Of a stretch of DNA of 14,659 bases, positions 1 to 7,166 are shown in pieces. Each line of letters opens with the position of its first letter. Within the stretch, counting starts at the first letter, position 1. The translations under genes and the position numbers were made by a program. The stretch is taken from contig CALEZJ010000044.1 in assembly GCA_937927885.1 (NCBI GenBank), forward strand, positions 1 through 14,659. Reading direction: 5' to 3'. A model generated the notes under the pieces. The model had not been told where the DNA came from and did no database searches. It saw nothing but the letters and a program-made list of their open reading frames with translations. Origin of the DNA: an uncultured Paracoccaceae bacterium. Its GTDB lineage: Bacteria > Pseudomonadota > Alphaproteobacteria > Rhodobacterales > Rhodobacteraceae.

Positions 1-566
1 AGATGAAGCTGCAACGCGGGGCGCTGCCGGGCGAAACGGGCGACAACGACAATCTGCGCGCGCGGCGCTATGTGGCGAAATACACCATCAACCCCGCCAT
101 CGTGCATGGCATGGCGGACGAGATCGGCAGCGTCGAGGTGGGCAAGCGGGCCGATCTGGTGCTCTGGTCGCCCGCCTTCTTCGGGGCAAAGCCCGAGATG
201 GTGCTGCTGGGCGGCAGCATCGCGGTCGCGCAGATGGGTGATCCGAACGCCAGCATCCCCACGCCGCAACCGGTTTACACCCGCCCGATGTTCGGCGCGC
301 TGGGACGCGCGGTCGAGCGCAGCGCGGTCACCTTCGTCAGCGCCGCCGCCATCGAGGCCGGGATCGGGACAGCACTGGGCCTGCGCAAGGATCTGGTGGC
401 CGTGCGGGGCTGCCGGGGGGTCACGAAGTCCGACATGAAGCTGAACGACGCCACGCCCCGTATCGAGGTCGACCCGGAAACCTATGTCGTGCGCGCCGAT
501 GGCGAGGTGCTGACCTGCGAGCCGGCCGAGGAATTGCCGCTGGCGCAGCGCTATTTCCTGTTCTGA
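1..566 (+). CDS. ureC: Urease subunit alpha, C-terminal part (5' end outside the window)
   Basis: This is the last 187 residues of the catalytic subunit of urease, the cytoplasmic nickel enzyme that hydrolyses urea to ammonia and carbamate. The frame is open from the window edge, so the gene is cut by the window and not truncated in the genome; full UreC is about 570 residues. Recognisable C-terminal family blocks are [12 protein letters not shown] followed by [17 protein letters not shown], the [14 protein letters not shown] block, and the terminal QRYFLF. The nickel ligands, the carbamylated lysine and the catalytic histidine lie upstream in the family and cannot be checked here. The reading frame contains no defects. 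The accessory genes ureE, ureF and ureG follow on the same strand, but only after a gap of about 740 bases that holds two other small ORFs. The family assignment is secure. Confidence 0.97.
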   Translation, partial: MKLQRGALPGETGDNDNLRARRYVAKYTINPAIVHGMADEIGSVEVGKRADLVLWSPAFFGAKPEMVLLGGSIAVAQMGDPNASIPTPQPVYTRPMFGALGRAVERSAVTFVSAAAIEAGIGTALGLRKDLVAVRGCRGVTKSDMKLNDATPRIEVDPETYVVRADGEVLTCEPAEELPLAQRYFLF

Positions 567-575
567 GTCGGGCGC

Positions 576-647
576 CATGACGCGGCCACCGGACAGCCAG
601 CGGACCACGGCCAGCCAGAGCCGCGTCATGCAGCCCCTGCATGACGC
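576..647 (+). terminator. Hairpin cluster after ureC: candidate terminator or attenuator
   Basis: Just past the ureC stop, GCGTCATGCAG (623-633) and CTGCATGACGC (637-647) form a perfect 11-bp stem around a 3-base CCC loop. The left arm overlaps GCCGCGTCATG (620-630), which is also a perfect 11-bp complement of CATGACGCGGC (576-586). The two stems therefore compete for the same bases. No T tract follows, so intrinsic termination is not proven. The position, between ureC and a gene with its own ribosome binding site, fits a transcript end or an attenuator. Confidence 0.45.
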
Positions 648-664
648 CACGGCCCTGTCAGCAG

Positions 665-693
665 TTGTTGCGTCAGCCTTTATGCCCTATCTT
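665..693 (+). promoter_or_regulatory. Possible sigma-70-type promoter for the DUF1127 gene
   Basis: TTGTTG (665-670) and TATCTT (688-693) are separated by 17 bases. This would place the transcription start near 700 and leave a leader of about 34 bases ahead of the DUF1127 start codon. The hexamers match the consensus only moderately (3 of 6 and 4 of 6). The call rests mainly on spacing and on the position just after the hairpin cluster. Confidence 0.3.
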
Positions 694-733
694 CCGCTGC
701 ATGGGAGGGAACCAGCCAGCCAAGGGGGTTCCG

Positions 734-958
734 ATGGCCTTTGCTTTCACCAACACCGACTTTCCGCCGCGCCTGCGCGCCCAGATCGACCGTTTCTTTG
801 CGACCATCGGTCAGGGCTTCAACGCCTATGTCGAGGCCCGCTCGCGCCGCGACCAGATCGAGCGCCTGACCATGATGTCGGACGCGCAACTGGGGGCGCT
901 GGGGATCAAGCGCGACGAGATCGTCGCCTATGTCTTTCGCGACCAACTCGGTCTGTGA
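734..958 (+). CDS. DUF1127 family small basic protein
   Basis: A 74-residue protein with the arrangement typical of alphaproteobacterial DUF1127 proteins: a variable N-terminal half, then an arginine-rich helix (EARSRRDQIERL) leading into a short segment containing LGALGIKRDEI. Proteins of this family are usually 45-90 residues. Some have been linked to RNA metabolism, phosphate or carbon physiology, or stress responses, but no role can be assigned to this one. The start at 734 is chosen because a strong purine run, AAGGGGG (722-728), sits just upstream and the family alignment begins near there; an in-frame ATG at 641 lies inside the hairpin cluster and has no ribosome binding site. The gene sits between ureC and ureE, which is an unusual place for it, and nothing in the sequence ties it to urease. 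Confidence 0.85.
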   Translation: MAFAFTNTDFPPRLRAQIDRFFATIGQGFNAYVEARSRRDQIERLTMMSDAQLGALGIKRDEIVAYVFRDQLGL

Positions 959-981
959 CCACACGACCGCCCGGTCGGCCG

Positions 982-1275
982 CTATTGCAGCGGCAGGCCG
1001 AGCGGCTTTGCCGCACCGCGTGCCAGTGCGACGGGGGCATGCGGTGTGCTGCCCTCGATCTCGTGACACAGAACCTCGATCATCGGGCGGCTGCGCCAAT
1101 AGGCCGGGTTGTCGCGGATCGGCGCGGGCAACAGACGATGGTCGAACACCCGGACCTGGGTTTCCACCACCTCGGCACGGGTCCAGCGGCCCAAGCGGCC
1201 CTGCACATCGTCCACAAGGATCTGCCTGAGCGCCCGTTCGCGCGCCTTGAGGCGGCCGACAGCCTGCCATACCAA
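982..1275 (-). CDS. Unrecognised small protein, antisense within the urease locus
   Basis: A 97-codon frame on the minus strand whose codons end mostly in G or C, like the true genes around it. Its translation looks protein-like: an arginine-rich amphipathic N-terminal part, then RVFDHRLLPAPIRDNP, AYWRSRP and MIEVLCHEIEG. The plus-strand frame over the same bases is low-complexity and reads as a shadow. I do not recognise the family. The start is uncertain: TTG at 1275 is the most upstream option because an in-frame TAA lies two codons before it, and it has no Shine-Dalgarno sequence; a later GTG is possible. The gene converges on the DUF1127 gene with 23 bases between the stops, and diverges from ureE with 31 bases between the starts. 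It could also be a decayed remnant. Cysteine and histidine are scarce, so metal binding is not suggested. Confidence 0.5.
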   Translation of the reverse strand: MVWQAVGRLKARERALRQILVDDVQGRLGRWTRAEVVETQVRVFDHRLLPAPIRDNPAYWRSRPMIEVLCHEIEGSTPHAPVALARGAAKPLGLPLQ

Positions 1276-1306
1276 GGGTTAATTTCGTGTTGACGAGGAT
1301 TGCGCC

Positions 1307-1924
1307 GTGACCGATCTGCCTCCTGCCTTGCGTCTGCTGACCAAAGCCCCCGCGAACTGGCGCGCAGAGGTGCTGCTTGCGTATGACCAGCGGCTCCTGC
1401 GGAGAAAGCGGCTGGAGACGGTCACGGGCGAGGGGTTCCTCGTCGATCTGCCTGCGGTGACGAATCTTGATGATTTCTGGGGATTTGAACTGGCCGACGG
1501 GTCGGCAATCCGGGTCGTGGCCGCCGCCGAGGAGGTACTGGTCATCACCGGCGACCTGCCCCGGCTGGCCTGGCATATCGGCAACCGCCACACGCCTTGC
1601 CAGATCGGGCCCGACCGGCTGGTGATCCGCGCGGACCACGTCATCGAGGCGATGCTGCGCCAGCTCGGGGCCCGGATCCCCCGGTCGGTCGAGCCCTTCG
1701 CCCCCGAAGGCGGCGCCTATGGCACGGGCCGGACGATGGGCCACGATCATGGGGGTCACGACCATGGGGATCACGACCATGGGGATCACGACCATGGGGG
1801 CCACGACCATGGGGGCCACGACGCGGGTCCGGACTTCGGCTGGCACCACCATGGCGATGGCCAGTTGCACCGCCACGACAGGCCAGGGTCCCCCCTGCCC
1901 TTTGGCCACGCCAAAGCGCGATGA
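1307..1924 (+). CDS. ureE: Urease accessory protein UreE (nickel metallochaperone)
   Basis: UreE binds nickel in the cytoplasm and hands it to the UreG/UreF/UreD-urease complex. The 205-residue product has the N-terminal peptide-binding domain, then the metal-binding domain with [15 protein letters not shown] (residues 86-100). His95 in GNRH aligns with the bridging nickel ligand of Klebsiella UreE, and His111 falls near a second ligand position. The tail is very histidine-rich: residues 146-171 hold eleven histidines in HDH units, followed by three consecutive histidines at 180-182. Such tails store extra nickel in other UreE proteins and vary between species. The start is GTG, preceded by GAGG (1294-1297) at 9 bases. 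The stop overlaps the ureF start (ATGA), which indicates translational coupling. The promoter is not obvious, and any promoter would overlap the start of the antisense ORF. Confidence 0.95.
   Translation: MTDLPPALRLLTKAPANWRAEVLLAYDQRLLRRKRLETVTGEGFLVDLPAVTNLDDFWGFELADGSAIRVVAAAEEVLVITGDLPRLAWHIGNRHTPCQIGPDRLVIRADHVIEAMLRQLGARIPRSVEPFAPEGGAYGTGRTMGHDHGGHDHGDHDHGDHDHGGHDHGGHDAGPDFGWHHHGDGQLHRHDRPGSPLPFGHAKAR
1739..1828 (+). repeat. 15-bp in-frame tandem repeat encoding the UreE histidine tail
   Basis: Five full copies of a 15-base unit of form GGN-CAC-GAC-CAT-GGG, with GAT replacing the first codon in two of them, stand head to tail at 1739-1813. A degenerate sixth copy follows at 1814-1828. 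Each unit encodes GHDHG or DHDHG. Because the unit is five codons long, gain or loss of copies by slippage would change the number of nickel-binding histidines without breaking the frame. Confidence 0.93.
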
Positions 1925-2553
1925 CCCCGCTTCTGACGCTGGTGCAATGGCTCTCGCCGTCGTTTCCGACCGGGGCCTTTGCCTATTCCCACGGGCTGGA
2001 AACGGTAATTTTCCAAGGGGTTGTGCACGATTCCAGGACACTTGGCACCTGGCTGCAAGAGGTCCTCGGACACGGCGCGGGGTGGCAGGATGCGGTCCTG
2101 CTGGCGCAGGCGCAGACGCCAGAGGCCGACCCCGAGGCACTCGACGAACTGGCGCGCGCGCTCGCCCCGTCGGCCGAACGGTTGGCCGAGACGCTGGAGC
2201 AGGGCGCGGCGCTGGTGCGCACGCTGACGGCGATGGGCCACCCGCCGCAGCCCCCGCGCGCCCTGCCGGTGGCGCTGGGGGTGGCGGCCCGCGATCTGGG
2301 CCTGCCGCCCGAGACGGTGATTTCCCTGTTCCTGCACTCCTTTGTCGGCAATCTCTGCACGATCGCCGTACGCCATGTCCCGCTGGGGCAGAGCGAGGGG
2401 CAGGCGCTGCTGGCGTCGCTGTCGCCGGAAATCGCCGACCTGGCCACGCGCGCCGCGCAGGCCAACCTCGACGACCTTGGCGGCTGCGCGCTGGCCGCCG
2501 ATCTGGCCGCCATGACCCACGAAACCCTCGACATCAGGATCTTTCGCACATGA
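1921..2553 (+). CDS. ureF: Urease accessory protein UreF
   Basis: A 210-residue all-helical cytoplasmic protein. UreF bridges UreD (UreH) bound on apo-urease and the UreG GTPase dimer, and helps ensure that nickel and CO2 are inserted in the right order. The N-terminal block, around [17 protein letters not shown], is the family signature. Further conserved stretches are the histidine-containing [21 protein letters not shown] region near residues 137-160 and the C-terminal [15 protein letters not shown] segment, which contacts UreG in characterised complexes. The length is slightly short of the usual 225 residues but no block is missing. The start codon overlaps the ureE stop (ATGA) and the stop overlaps the ureG start (ATGA), so the three accessory proteins are probably made by coupled translation. 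Confidence 0.96.
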   Translation: MTPLLTLVQWLSPSFPTGAFAYSHGLETVIFQGVVHDSRTLGTWLQEVLGHGAGWQDAVLLAQAQTPEADPEALDELARALAPSAERLAETLEQGAALVRTLTAMGHPPQPPRALPVALGVAARDLGLPPETVISLFLHSFVGNLCTIAVRHVPLGQSEGQALLASLSPEIADLATRAAQANLDDLGGCALAADLAAMTHETLDIRIFRT

Positions 2554-3167
2554 GCACCAACGGCCCCCTGCGCGTCGGAATCGGTGGCCCGGTGGGCGCC
2601 GGGAAAACCTCGCTGACCGAGGCCCTTGCGCGTGCCCTCGCCCCTCGCTGTTCCATGGCGGTCATCACCAATGACATCTACACGCGCGAGGATGCCGAGT
2701 ATCTGACGCGTGCCCAGGTCCTGCCCGCCGCGCGCATCCGCGGCGTGGAAACCGGGGGCTGCCCGCATACGGCCATCCGCGAGGATGCCTCGATCAACCT
2801 CGCCGCCGTCGCCGACCTGAACGCGGCCTTTCCCGATCTGGACCTGATCCTGATCGAATCGGGTGGCGACAATCTGGCGGCGACCTTTTCGCCGGAACTG
2901 GCCGACCTCAGCATCTATGTCATCGACACCGCCGCCGGGCAGGACATTCCGCGCAAGAAGGGGCCGGGGGTGACAAGGTCCGACCTGCTGGTCGTCAACA
3001 AGACCGATCTGGCGCCGCATGTGGGCGTCGATCTGGCCCTGCTGGAATCCGACACCAGGGCCGCGCGCGGCGCCCGGCCCTATGTGCTGGCTCAGGTGCG
3101 CAAGGGGGTTGGCGTCGACGCGATCATCGCCTTTCTTCAGCGCGAAGGTGGCCTGCCCCTGACCTGA
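2550..3167 (+). CDS. ureG: Urease accessory GTPase UreG
   Basis: UreG is the SIMIBI-class GTPase that carries nickel and powers its delivery into urease. The 205-residue product shows all expected elements: P-loop GPVGAGKT (residues 13-20), the [11 protein letters not shown] block after residue 40, the nickel-binding Cys71-Pro72-His73 motif, the ESGGDN switch region (103-108), and the guanine-specificity motif NKTD (150-153). The start is the ATG that overlaps the ureF stop. The 3' end overlaps the convergent transporter gene by 31 bases, leaving no room for a conventional terminator. UreG proteins are very conserved, so the assignment is certain. The structural genes ureA and ureB and the accessory gene ureD are expected upstream of the window. 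Confidence 0.98.
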   Translation: MSTNGPLRVGIGGPVGAGKTSLTEALARALAPRCSMAVITNDIYTREDAEYLTRAQVLPAARIRGVETGGCPHTAIREDASINLAAVADLNAAFPDLDLILIESGGDNLAATFSPELADLSIYVIDTAAGQDIPRKKGPGVTRSDLLVVNKTDLAPHVGVDLALLESDTRAARGARPYVLAQVRKGVGVDAIIAFLQREGGLPLT

Positions 3168-4018
3168 CGCGGCATGGTCGAGGCAGCGATCACCAGCGCA
3201 AGCCCGACAAAGGCCAGCAGCGGCAAACGCTCGCCGCGAAAGACCATGCCGAAGACCACGGCGAAGCCGGGCATCAGGAACATGGCCAGCGCGGCCTTGT
3301 TCGCCCCAGCCCGGCTGACCAGCGCATAGTTGAGCAGGTTCGGCGCCACCGTTGCCAAGACGACCAGCGCCGCCAGCAAGCCCAGCACCGAGGCCGACGG
3401 GTCAACCTGCGGCGTGCCCTCGATCAGCAGCGCCAGCGGCCAGACCGTCACCGCACCAACAGCGAACATCCCCGCCGACAGCACCAGAGGCGGCATGGCG
3501 CGCCGCCTGCGAAACCAGACATTCCCGGCCGCATAGCTGAGCGGCGAGATCAGCGTCAGGGCCGTGCCCAGACCCGCCTGCCCCAGCCCGTCCGCCAACA
3601 GTCCCGGCCCGGCGATCAGCACCACCCCCAGCAGTCCCGCGCCGATGCGCAACGCCTGTTCCAGCGTCGCGGGCTCGTCCTTCAGGAACAGGGCCGCCAG
3701 ACCCAGCGTGAACAGCGGCATCGTGGCATAGAGCATCCCGCCCATGCCGGTCGGAATGTACTGCATCCCGGCAGCCATGCTGACAAAGGGAATCGCCACC
3801 ACCAGCACCCCACCCACCAGGATGGTCATCAGGTCATGCCCGTCCGGCCGTCGCGCGCCTCCCAGCAGTCCCGCCGCGATGAGCAGCAGCGGCAGGCCCA
3901 GCGCGGCACGCAGCGCAGCCAGCGTCCAGGGCGGAAAATGCGCGACAGTCAGCGCGATCAGCAGCGGCGAGGCCCCGAAACCGGCGGCGCTGAGAACCAG
4001 AAGCAGGGGGATGGGCAT
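3137..4018 (-). CDS. EamA/DMT-superfamily inner-membrane transporter
   Basis: A 293-residue very hydrophobic protein with about ten predicted membrane helices arranged as two EamA-type halves. The first helix begins right at the N-terminus ([21 protein letters not shown]). The first half contains [23 protein letters not shown] and the second half the matching [29 protein letters not shown] segment, followed by a final helix and a basic tail. This is the layout of drug/metabolite exporters such as RhaT/RhtA relatives. The substrate cannot be predicted. The start at 4018 is preferred over an upstream in-frame ATG because AGGAAG lies 6 bases ahead of it and helix 1 follows directly. The gene converges on ureG with overlapping 3' ends and is transcribed divergently from the flavoprotein gene, with 147 bases between the starts. 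A link to urea or nickel is not supported. Confidence 0.88.
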   Translation of the reverse strand: MPIPLLLVLSAAGFGASPLLIALTVAHFPPWTLAALRAALGLPLLLIAAGLLGGARRPDGHDLMTILVGGVLVVAIPFVSMAAGMQYIPTGMGGMLYATMPLFTLGLAALFLKDEPATLEQALRIGAGLLGVVLIAGPGLLADGLGQAGLGTALTLISPLSYAAGNVWFRRRRAMPPLVLSAGMFAVGAVTVWPLALLIEGTPQVDPSASVLGLLAALVVLATVAPNLLNYALVSRAGANKAALAMFLMPGFAVVFGMVFRGERLPLLAFVGLALVIAASTMPRQVRGRPPSR

Positions 4019-4165
4019 GCGGGGCTTCCTCGAGGCTGGCGCGCTTCGACCATGACACGCAGCCAAGCGCAAGGGCCGACAAGGTCAAACCCCGCCCCGC
4101 GTCCGCCGATTGATCCAACTGCGCCCCGCTGCTAGCCTGCCGCCGTCCCCACACCGGAGCCCCCG

Positions 4166-4846
4166 ATGACCACCGCCTACCAGCCCCTGCCCTTGCCCGA
4201 CCGCGTGCAGATGCCCGATACCCAGTCCATCGCCGCTGCCGAGGCCTTTCTGGACTACATGCGAAAACGCCATTCGGTGCGCGACTATTCGACCCGCGCC
4301 GTGCCCGAAGCCGTGATCCGCGCCTGCATCCTGGCCGCCGGGACCGCGCCTTCGGGCGCCAACCAGCAGCCCTGGCACTTTGTCGCCATCGCCGACCCGG
4401 CGATGAAGGCCCGCATCCGCGAGGCCGCCGAAGAGGAAGAGCGCGCGTTCTATTCCGGCGGCGGCGGGGATGAATGGATTTCGGCGCTCGAACCCATCGG
4501 CACCGGCGCCTCGAAACCCCACCTGACCGACGCGCCCTGGCTGATCGTGGTCTTTGCCCAACGCCATGGGGTGCGGCCGGATGGCACGCGCTACAAGCAT
4601 TACTACGTCCCCGAAAGCGTCGGCATTGCCACCGGCATGCTGATCACCGCGCTTCATCACGCGGGCCTCGTTTGCCTTGAACACACCCCCAACCCGATGA
4701 AATTCCTCAACGAGATGTGCGGACGCCCGGATCATGAAAAGCCCCTGATGATCCTGCCGGTCGGCTGGCCCGCCGATCACGCCACCGTCCCCGCCGCCGC
4801 CAAGATCAAGAAGCCGCAGGCTGACATCCTGACGGTCCTCGCCTAG
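4166..4846 (+). CDS. Nitroreductase-fold FMN protein, iodotyrosine-deiodinase-like
   Basis: A 226-residue flavoprotein of the nitroreductase superfamily. FMN-binding motifs are RKRHSVRDYS (residues 33-42), the AGTAPSGANQQPWHF block (58-72) and LMILPVGWPAD near 194-203. Beyond the fold, it matches the iodotyrosine deiodinase (IYD) branch: the EEEERAFY lid segment (89-96), an YYVPESVGIA block, HTPNPMKFL (173-181) and a GRPDHEKPLMILPVG stretch. Glu92, Tyr96 and Lys117 have exactly the spacing of human IYD Glu157, Tyr161 and Lys182, which clamp the amino-acid part of halotyrosine and close over the flavin. Reductive dehalogenation of halotyrosines is therefore a plausible activity; a general nitro- or quinone reductase is the alternative. 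The start has GGAG (4156-4159) at 6 bases. No membrane anchor is present, so it is cytoplasmic. Confidence 0.88.
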   Translation: MTTAYQPLPLPDRVQMPDTQSIAAAEAFLDYMRKRHSVRDYSTRAVPEAVIRACILAAGTAPSGANQQPWHFVAIADPAMKARIREAAEEEERAFYSGGGGDEWISALEPIGTGASKPHLTDAPWLIVVFAQRHGVRPDGTRYKHYYVPESVGIATGMLITALHHAGLVCLEHTPNPMKFLNEMCGRPDHEKPLMILPVGWPADHATVPAAAKIKKPQADILTVLA

Positions 4847-4947
4847 CGCGCCCTTCAACTTGCCCCGAACACTCCCCTTTCGTGCCACGCCGCCCCGGGG
4901 CGCCGCGTTGCCCGAAGGGGGCCGTTCCCCTCCTGCGCAAAGCCGTT

Positions 4948-4960
4948 TATACCGGCGCCA
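4948..4960 (+). promoter_or_regulatory. Possible -10 element for a leaderless ABC transporter mRNA
   Basis: TATACC (4948-4953) ends 6 bases before the A of the presumed ATG at 4960, exactly where a -10 hexamer would be if transcription began on the start codon. No Shine-Dalgarno sequence precedes the ATG. The corresponding -35 position (TTCCCC, 4925-4930) is poor, so this is suggestive only. Confidence 0.35.
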
Positions 4961-6729
4961 TGCATTCGCCCGCCGCCCCCCGCCCGACCCGTGACCGCGA
5001 CCTCGCGCGCTGGATCTGGCGTGACCATATCCGCCGCTGGTGGGGCTGGCTGATGCTCGCCGTCGTCTGCATGGTTCTCGACGGGGCCATGGCAGGCGCG
5101 CTCAGCCTCATGATGCGGCCGATGTTCGACGAGGTCCTCGTCGCCCGGCGCGAGGACATGGTCCTTTGGGTTGCCCTGGGGGTGGCTGCCATCTTTCTGG
5201 TGCGCGCGCTCGCGTCGCTGATCTTTCGTGCCGTGCTGGCTTATGTCGGAGACAAGGTGATCACCGGCCTGCAAACCCGGCTCGCCGCGCATCTGCTTAC
5301 GCTCGACCAGCATTTCCACCACAACCACCCCCCGGGGCACCTGATCGAGCGCGTGCGCGGCGACACCCACGAGCTCAGCATCCTCTTCGATCGCATCCTG
5401 TTGGCCGGCGTGCGCGACATCGTGACCGTCGTGGCACTGATAGCGGCGGCACTGTACATTGACTGGTCTTGGACTTTGGTTGCCCTGGTCGGCGTCCCGC
5501 TGCTGATCCTGCCCGCGGCGCTGCTGCAACGCCTGGTTCGCCGGATGGGCACCCGCGCGCGCACCGCCGCCGCCGACGCCTCGACCCGGCTCGACGAGAT
5601 CTTTCACGGCGTCGGCACCATCCAGCGCAACGGGCTCGAGCAGCACGAGACCAATCGCCTCGCGCGCGTTCTCGCGCGCTACGTCAAGGCCCGGCTGCGC
5701 ACCGCCTCCGGGCAGGCCGCGATGGGTTCGCTCAGCGATGTGGTTGCGGCGCTGGGTTTTGCGCTGGTGCTGATCCTGGCCGGCGGCCAGATCATCGCCG
5801 GAACGCGTACCGTTGGCGAGTTCATGGCCTTTTTTGCCGCCATAGCGCTGCTGTTCGAACCGATGCGCCGCCTCGGGGCGCTCAGCGGCGCCTGGCAGAC
5901 CGTTCTGGCCAGCCTCGAGCGCATCGATTCGCTTCTGGCTCACCGTCCCAGCGTGACCCAGCCGCAGGGCCCGCTGGCCCCGACGCCCTCGCACGGGGGC
6001 GAGACCATCCGTTTCGAGGATGTGACCTTCGCCTATGACACCGATCCGGTGTTGCACGGCCTCAGCTTCACCGCCGAGGCAGGGCAGACCACCGCGCTCG
6101 TGGGCCCCTCGGGCTCGGGAAAATCGACCATCTTCACCCTCCTCACCCGCCTCGCCGATCCGCAATCGGGACGCATCACCTTGGGCGGGCAGGATATTTC
6201 GCGCATGGACCTGCGCGACTTGCGCAATCTCTTTGCCGTGGTGGCGCAAGACAGCGCGCTCTTTGACGAGACCTTGCGCGACAATATCCTGATGGGCGCC
6301 GAGGATGTACCGCAGGCACGGCTCGATGCGGCGATCCGCGATGCGCATGTGGCCGAGTTCCTGCCCCAGATGCCTCAGGGTCTGGACACGCGGGCGGGGC
6401 CGCGGGGTTCTGCCCTGTCTGGCGGGCAGCGCCAGCGCATCGCCATCGCCCGCGCGCTGGTGCGCGATGCGCAGATCCTGCTTCTCGACGAGGCGACCTC
6501 GGCCCTTGACGCGCAATCCGAAGCGCTGATCCAGGAGGCCCTGGACCGCCTCGGACCGGGGCGCACAACGCTGGTGATCGCCCATCGGCTGGCGACGATC
6601 CGTCACGCGCATCGGATCCTGGTTCTCGACGCGGGGCGCGTCGTCGAGGCGGGGACACATGCCGAATTGTTGCACCATGGCGGCATCTATGCTCGCCTGC
6701 ATGCGCTTCAGGCTGACGACACGCCCTGA
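4960..6729 (+). CDS. ABC exporter half-transporter, MsbA/MdlB-like (membrane domain fused to ATPase)
   Basis: A 589-residue fused half-transporter that should work as a dimer in the inner membrane, exporting a lipid, drug or other hydrophobic compound. Residues about 20-310 form the type I exporter membrane domain with six helices; the loop DQHFHHNHPPGHLIERV followed by RGD is the family coupling region. The ATPase domain follows with Walker A GPSGSGKST (382-390), the Q-loop in VVAQDSALF, the signature LSGGQ (486-490), Walker B ILLLDE (506-511), the D-loop SALD, and the H-loop histidine in IAHRLAT. All ATPase residues are intact. The start at 4960 gives the usual N-terminus length; an in-frame GTG at 4882 would add 26 residues of low-complexity sequence. 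It lies 113 bases after the flavoprotein gene and ends 10 bases from the convergent NDUFS4-like gene. The substrate is unknown. Confidence 0.92.
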   Translation: MHSPAAPRPTRDRDLARWIWRDHIRRWWGWLMLAVVCMVLDGAMAGALSLMMRPMFDEVLVARREDMVLWVALGVAAIFLVRALASLIFRAVLAYVGDKVITGLQTRLAAHLLTLDQHFHHNHPPGHLIERVRGDTHELSILFDRILLAGVRDIVTVVALIAAALYIDWSWTLVALVGVPLLILPAALLQRLVRRMGTRARTAAADASTRLDEIFHGVGTIQRNGLEQHETNRLARVLARYVKARLRTASGQAAMGSLSDVVAALGFALVLILAGGQIIAGTRTVGEFMAFFAAIALLFEPMRRLGALSGAWQTVLASLERIDSLLAHRPSVTQPQGPLAPTPSHGGETIRFEDVTFAYDTDPVLHGLSFTAEAGQTTALVGPSGSGKSTIFTLLTRLADPQSGRITLGGQDISRMDLRDLRNLFAVVAQDSALFDETLRDNILMGAEDVPQARLDAAIRDAHVAEFLPQMPQGLDTRAGPRGSALSGGQRQRIAIARALVRDAQILLLDEATSALDAQSEALIQEALDRLGPGRTTLVIAHRLATIRHAHRILVLDAGRVVEAGTHAELLHHGGIYARLHALQADDTP

Positions 6730-6739
6730 CCAGGCGGGA

Positions 6740-7051
6740 TCAGTGAGTCCAGACCTGGCGGCGATTGGTGGCGAAATTCTCGCCATAACCACCAAGGCGG
6801 ATGTTGGCGGCGCGGTCCTTGGGCTGCTGCACGACATACTCGATGCCCTGCGCCACGGCATAGGCCTCGGCCTCGGCCTGCGAGGCGAAGCGCAACCGGA
6901 CCTGCGCCTGCGTGTCGCCCGAGCCGGTCCAGCCCATCAAGGGGTCGGTGACCCGGCCCTCGCCGGGTGCGAATTCAAGCACCCATGCTCTGGTGCGGGC
7001 GGTACCGGATTGCATGGCATTGCGGGCGGGGCGATAGATGCGGGCGCGCAT
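6740..7051 (-). CDS. NDUFS4-like complex I accessory subunit (ETC complex I region family)
   Basis: A 103-residue protein matching the bacterial homologues of mitochondrial NDUFS4 (18-kDa AQDQ subunit): [13 protein letters not shown] near the N-terminus, [26 protein letters not shown] in the middle, [15 protein letters not shown], and the characteristic final WTH. In alphaproteobacteria this protein is an accessory subunit of respiratory NADH:ubiquinone oxidoreductase on the matrix/cytoplasmic side, where it stabilises the NADH-oxidising arm. It lies alone here, away from any nuo gene. The start at 7051 is chosen because GAGGAG lies 8 bases ahead and the family alignment begins there; a GTG at 7066 is part of that binding site. 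The gene converges on the ABC exporter and diverges from uvrB. All the expected blocks are present, so it appears functional. Confidence 0.92.
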   Translation of the reverse strand: MRARIYRPARNAMQSGTARTRAWVLEFAPGEGRVTDPLMGWTGSGDTQAQVRLRFASQAEAEAYAVAQGIEYVVQQPKDRAANIRLGGYGENFATNRRQVWTH

Positions 7052-7151
7052 GGCCTGACTCCTCACTGATCTGCCGTCTTATCGGGAATTCCGCCCGCGC
7101 TGACAAGGGGTTTCCGCGCTGCGGCGCCGCCCGCCGATCCCCCTTGAAGCG

Positions 7152-7166
7152 GAACAAAATAGGCAC
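7152..7166 (+). promoter_or_regulatory. Candidate LexA (SOS) box upstream of uvrB
   Basis: GAAC, seven bases, then GCAC lies at 7152-7166. The alphaproteobacterial SOS box is a direct repeat GTTC-N7-GTTC, equivalent to GAAC-N7-GAAC on the other strand, so this matches at seven of eight fixed positions. It sits 21 bases before the uvrB start and just downstream of TTGAAG (7144-7149), a plausible -35, so bound LexA could block RNA polymerase. Confidence 0.6.

Noticed and set aside
965..994. Small hairpins between the DUF1127 gene and the minus-strand ORF as a bidirectional terminator
   Set aside because: Stems of only 5 and 6 bp (965-976 and 978-994) with no T tract on either strand are too weak to call.
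577..1293. A 238-codon open frame on the plus strand spanning the ureC-ureE gap
   Set aside because: Its translation changes character along its length, has no family features and no ribosome binding site. It is open because of high GC content and shadows the DUF1127 gene and the minus-strand ORF.
4891..4902. 12-bp palindrome CGCCCCGGGGCG after the flavoprotein gene
   Set aside because: There is no loop or T tract, and short GC-only palindromes are frequent in such DNA. It may be chance.
4855..6861. A 668-codon open frame on the minus strand opposite the ABC exporter
   Set aside because: It is the antisense shadow of a clear exporter gene, rich in Arg, Gly and His without any domain pattern. 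Long antisense frames are expected in GC-rich coding DNA.
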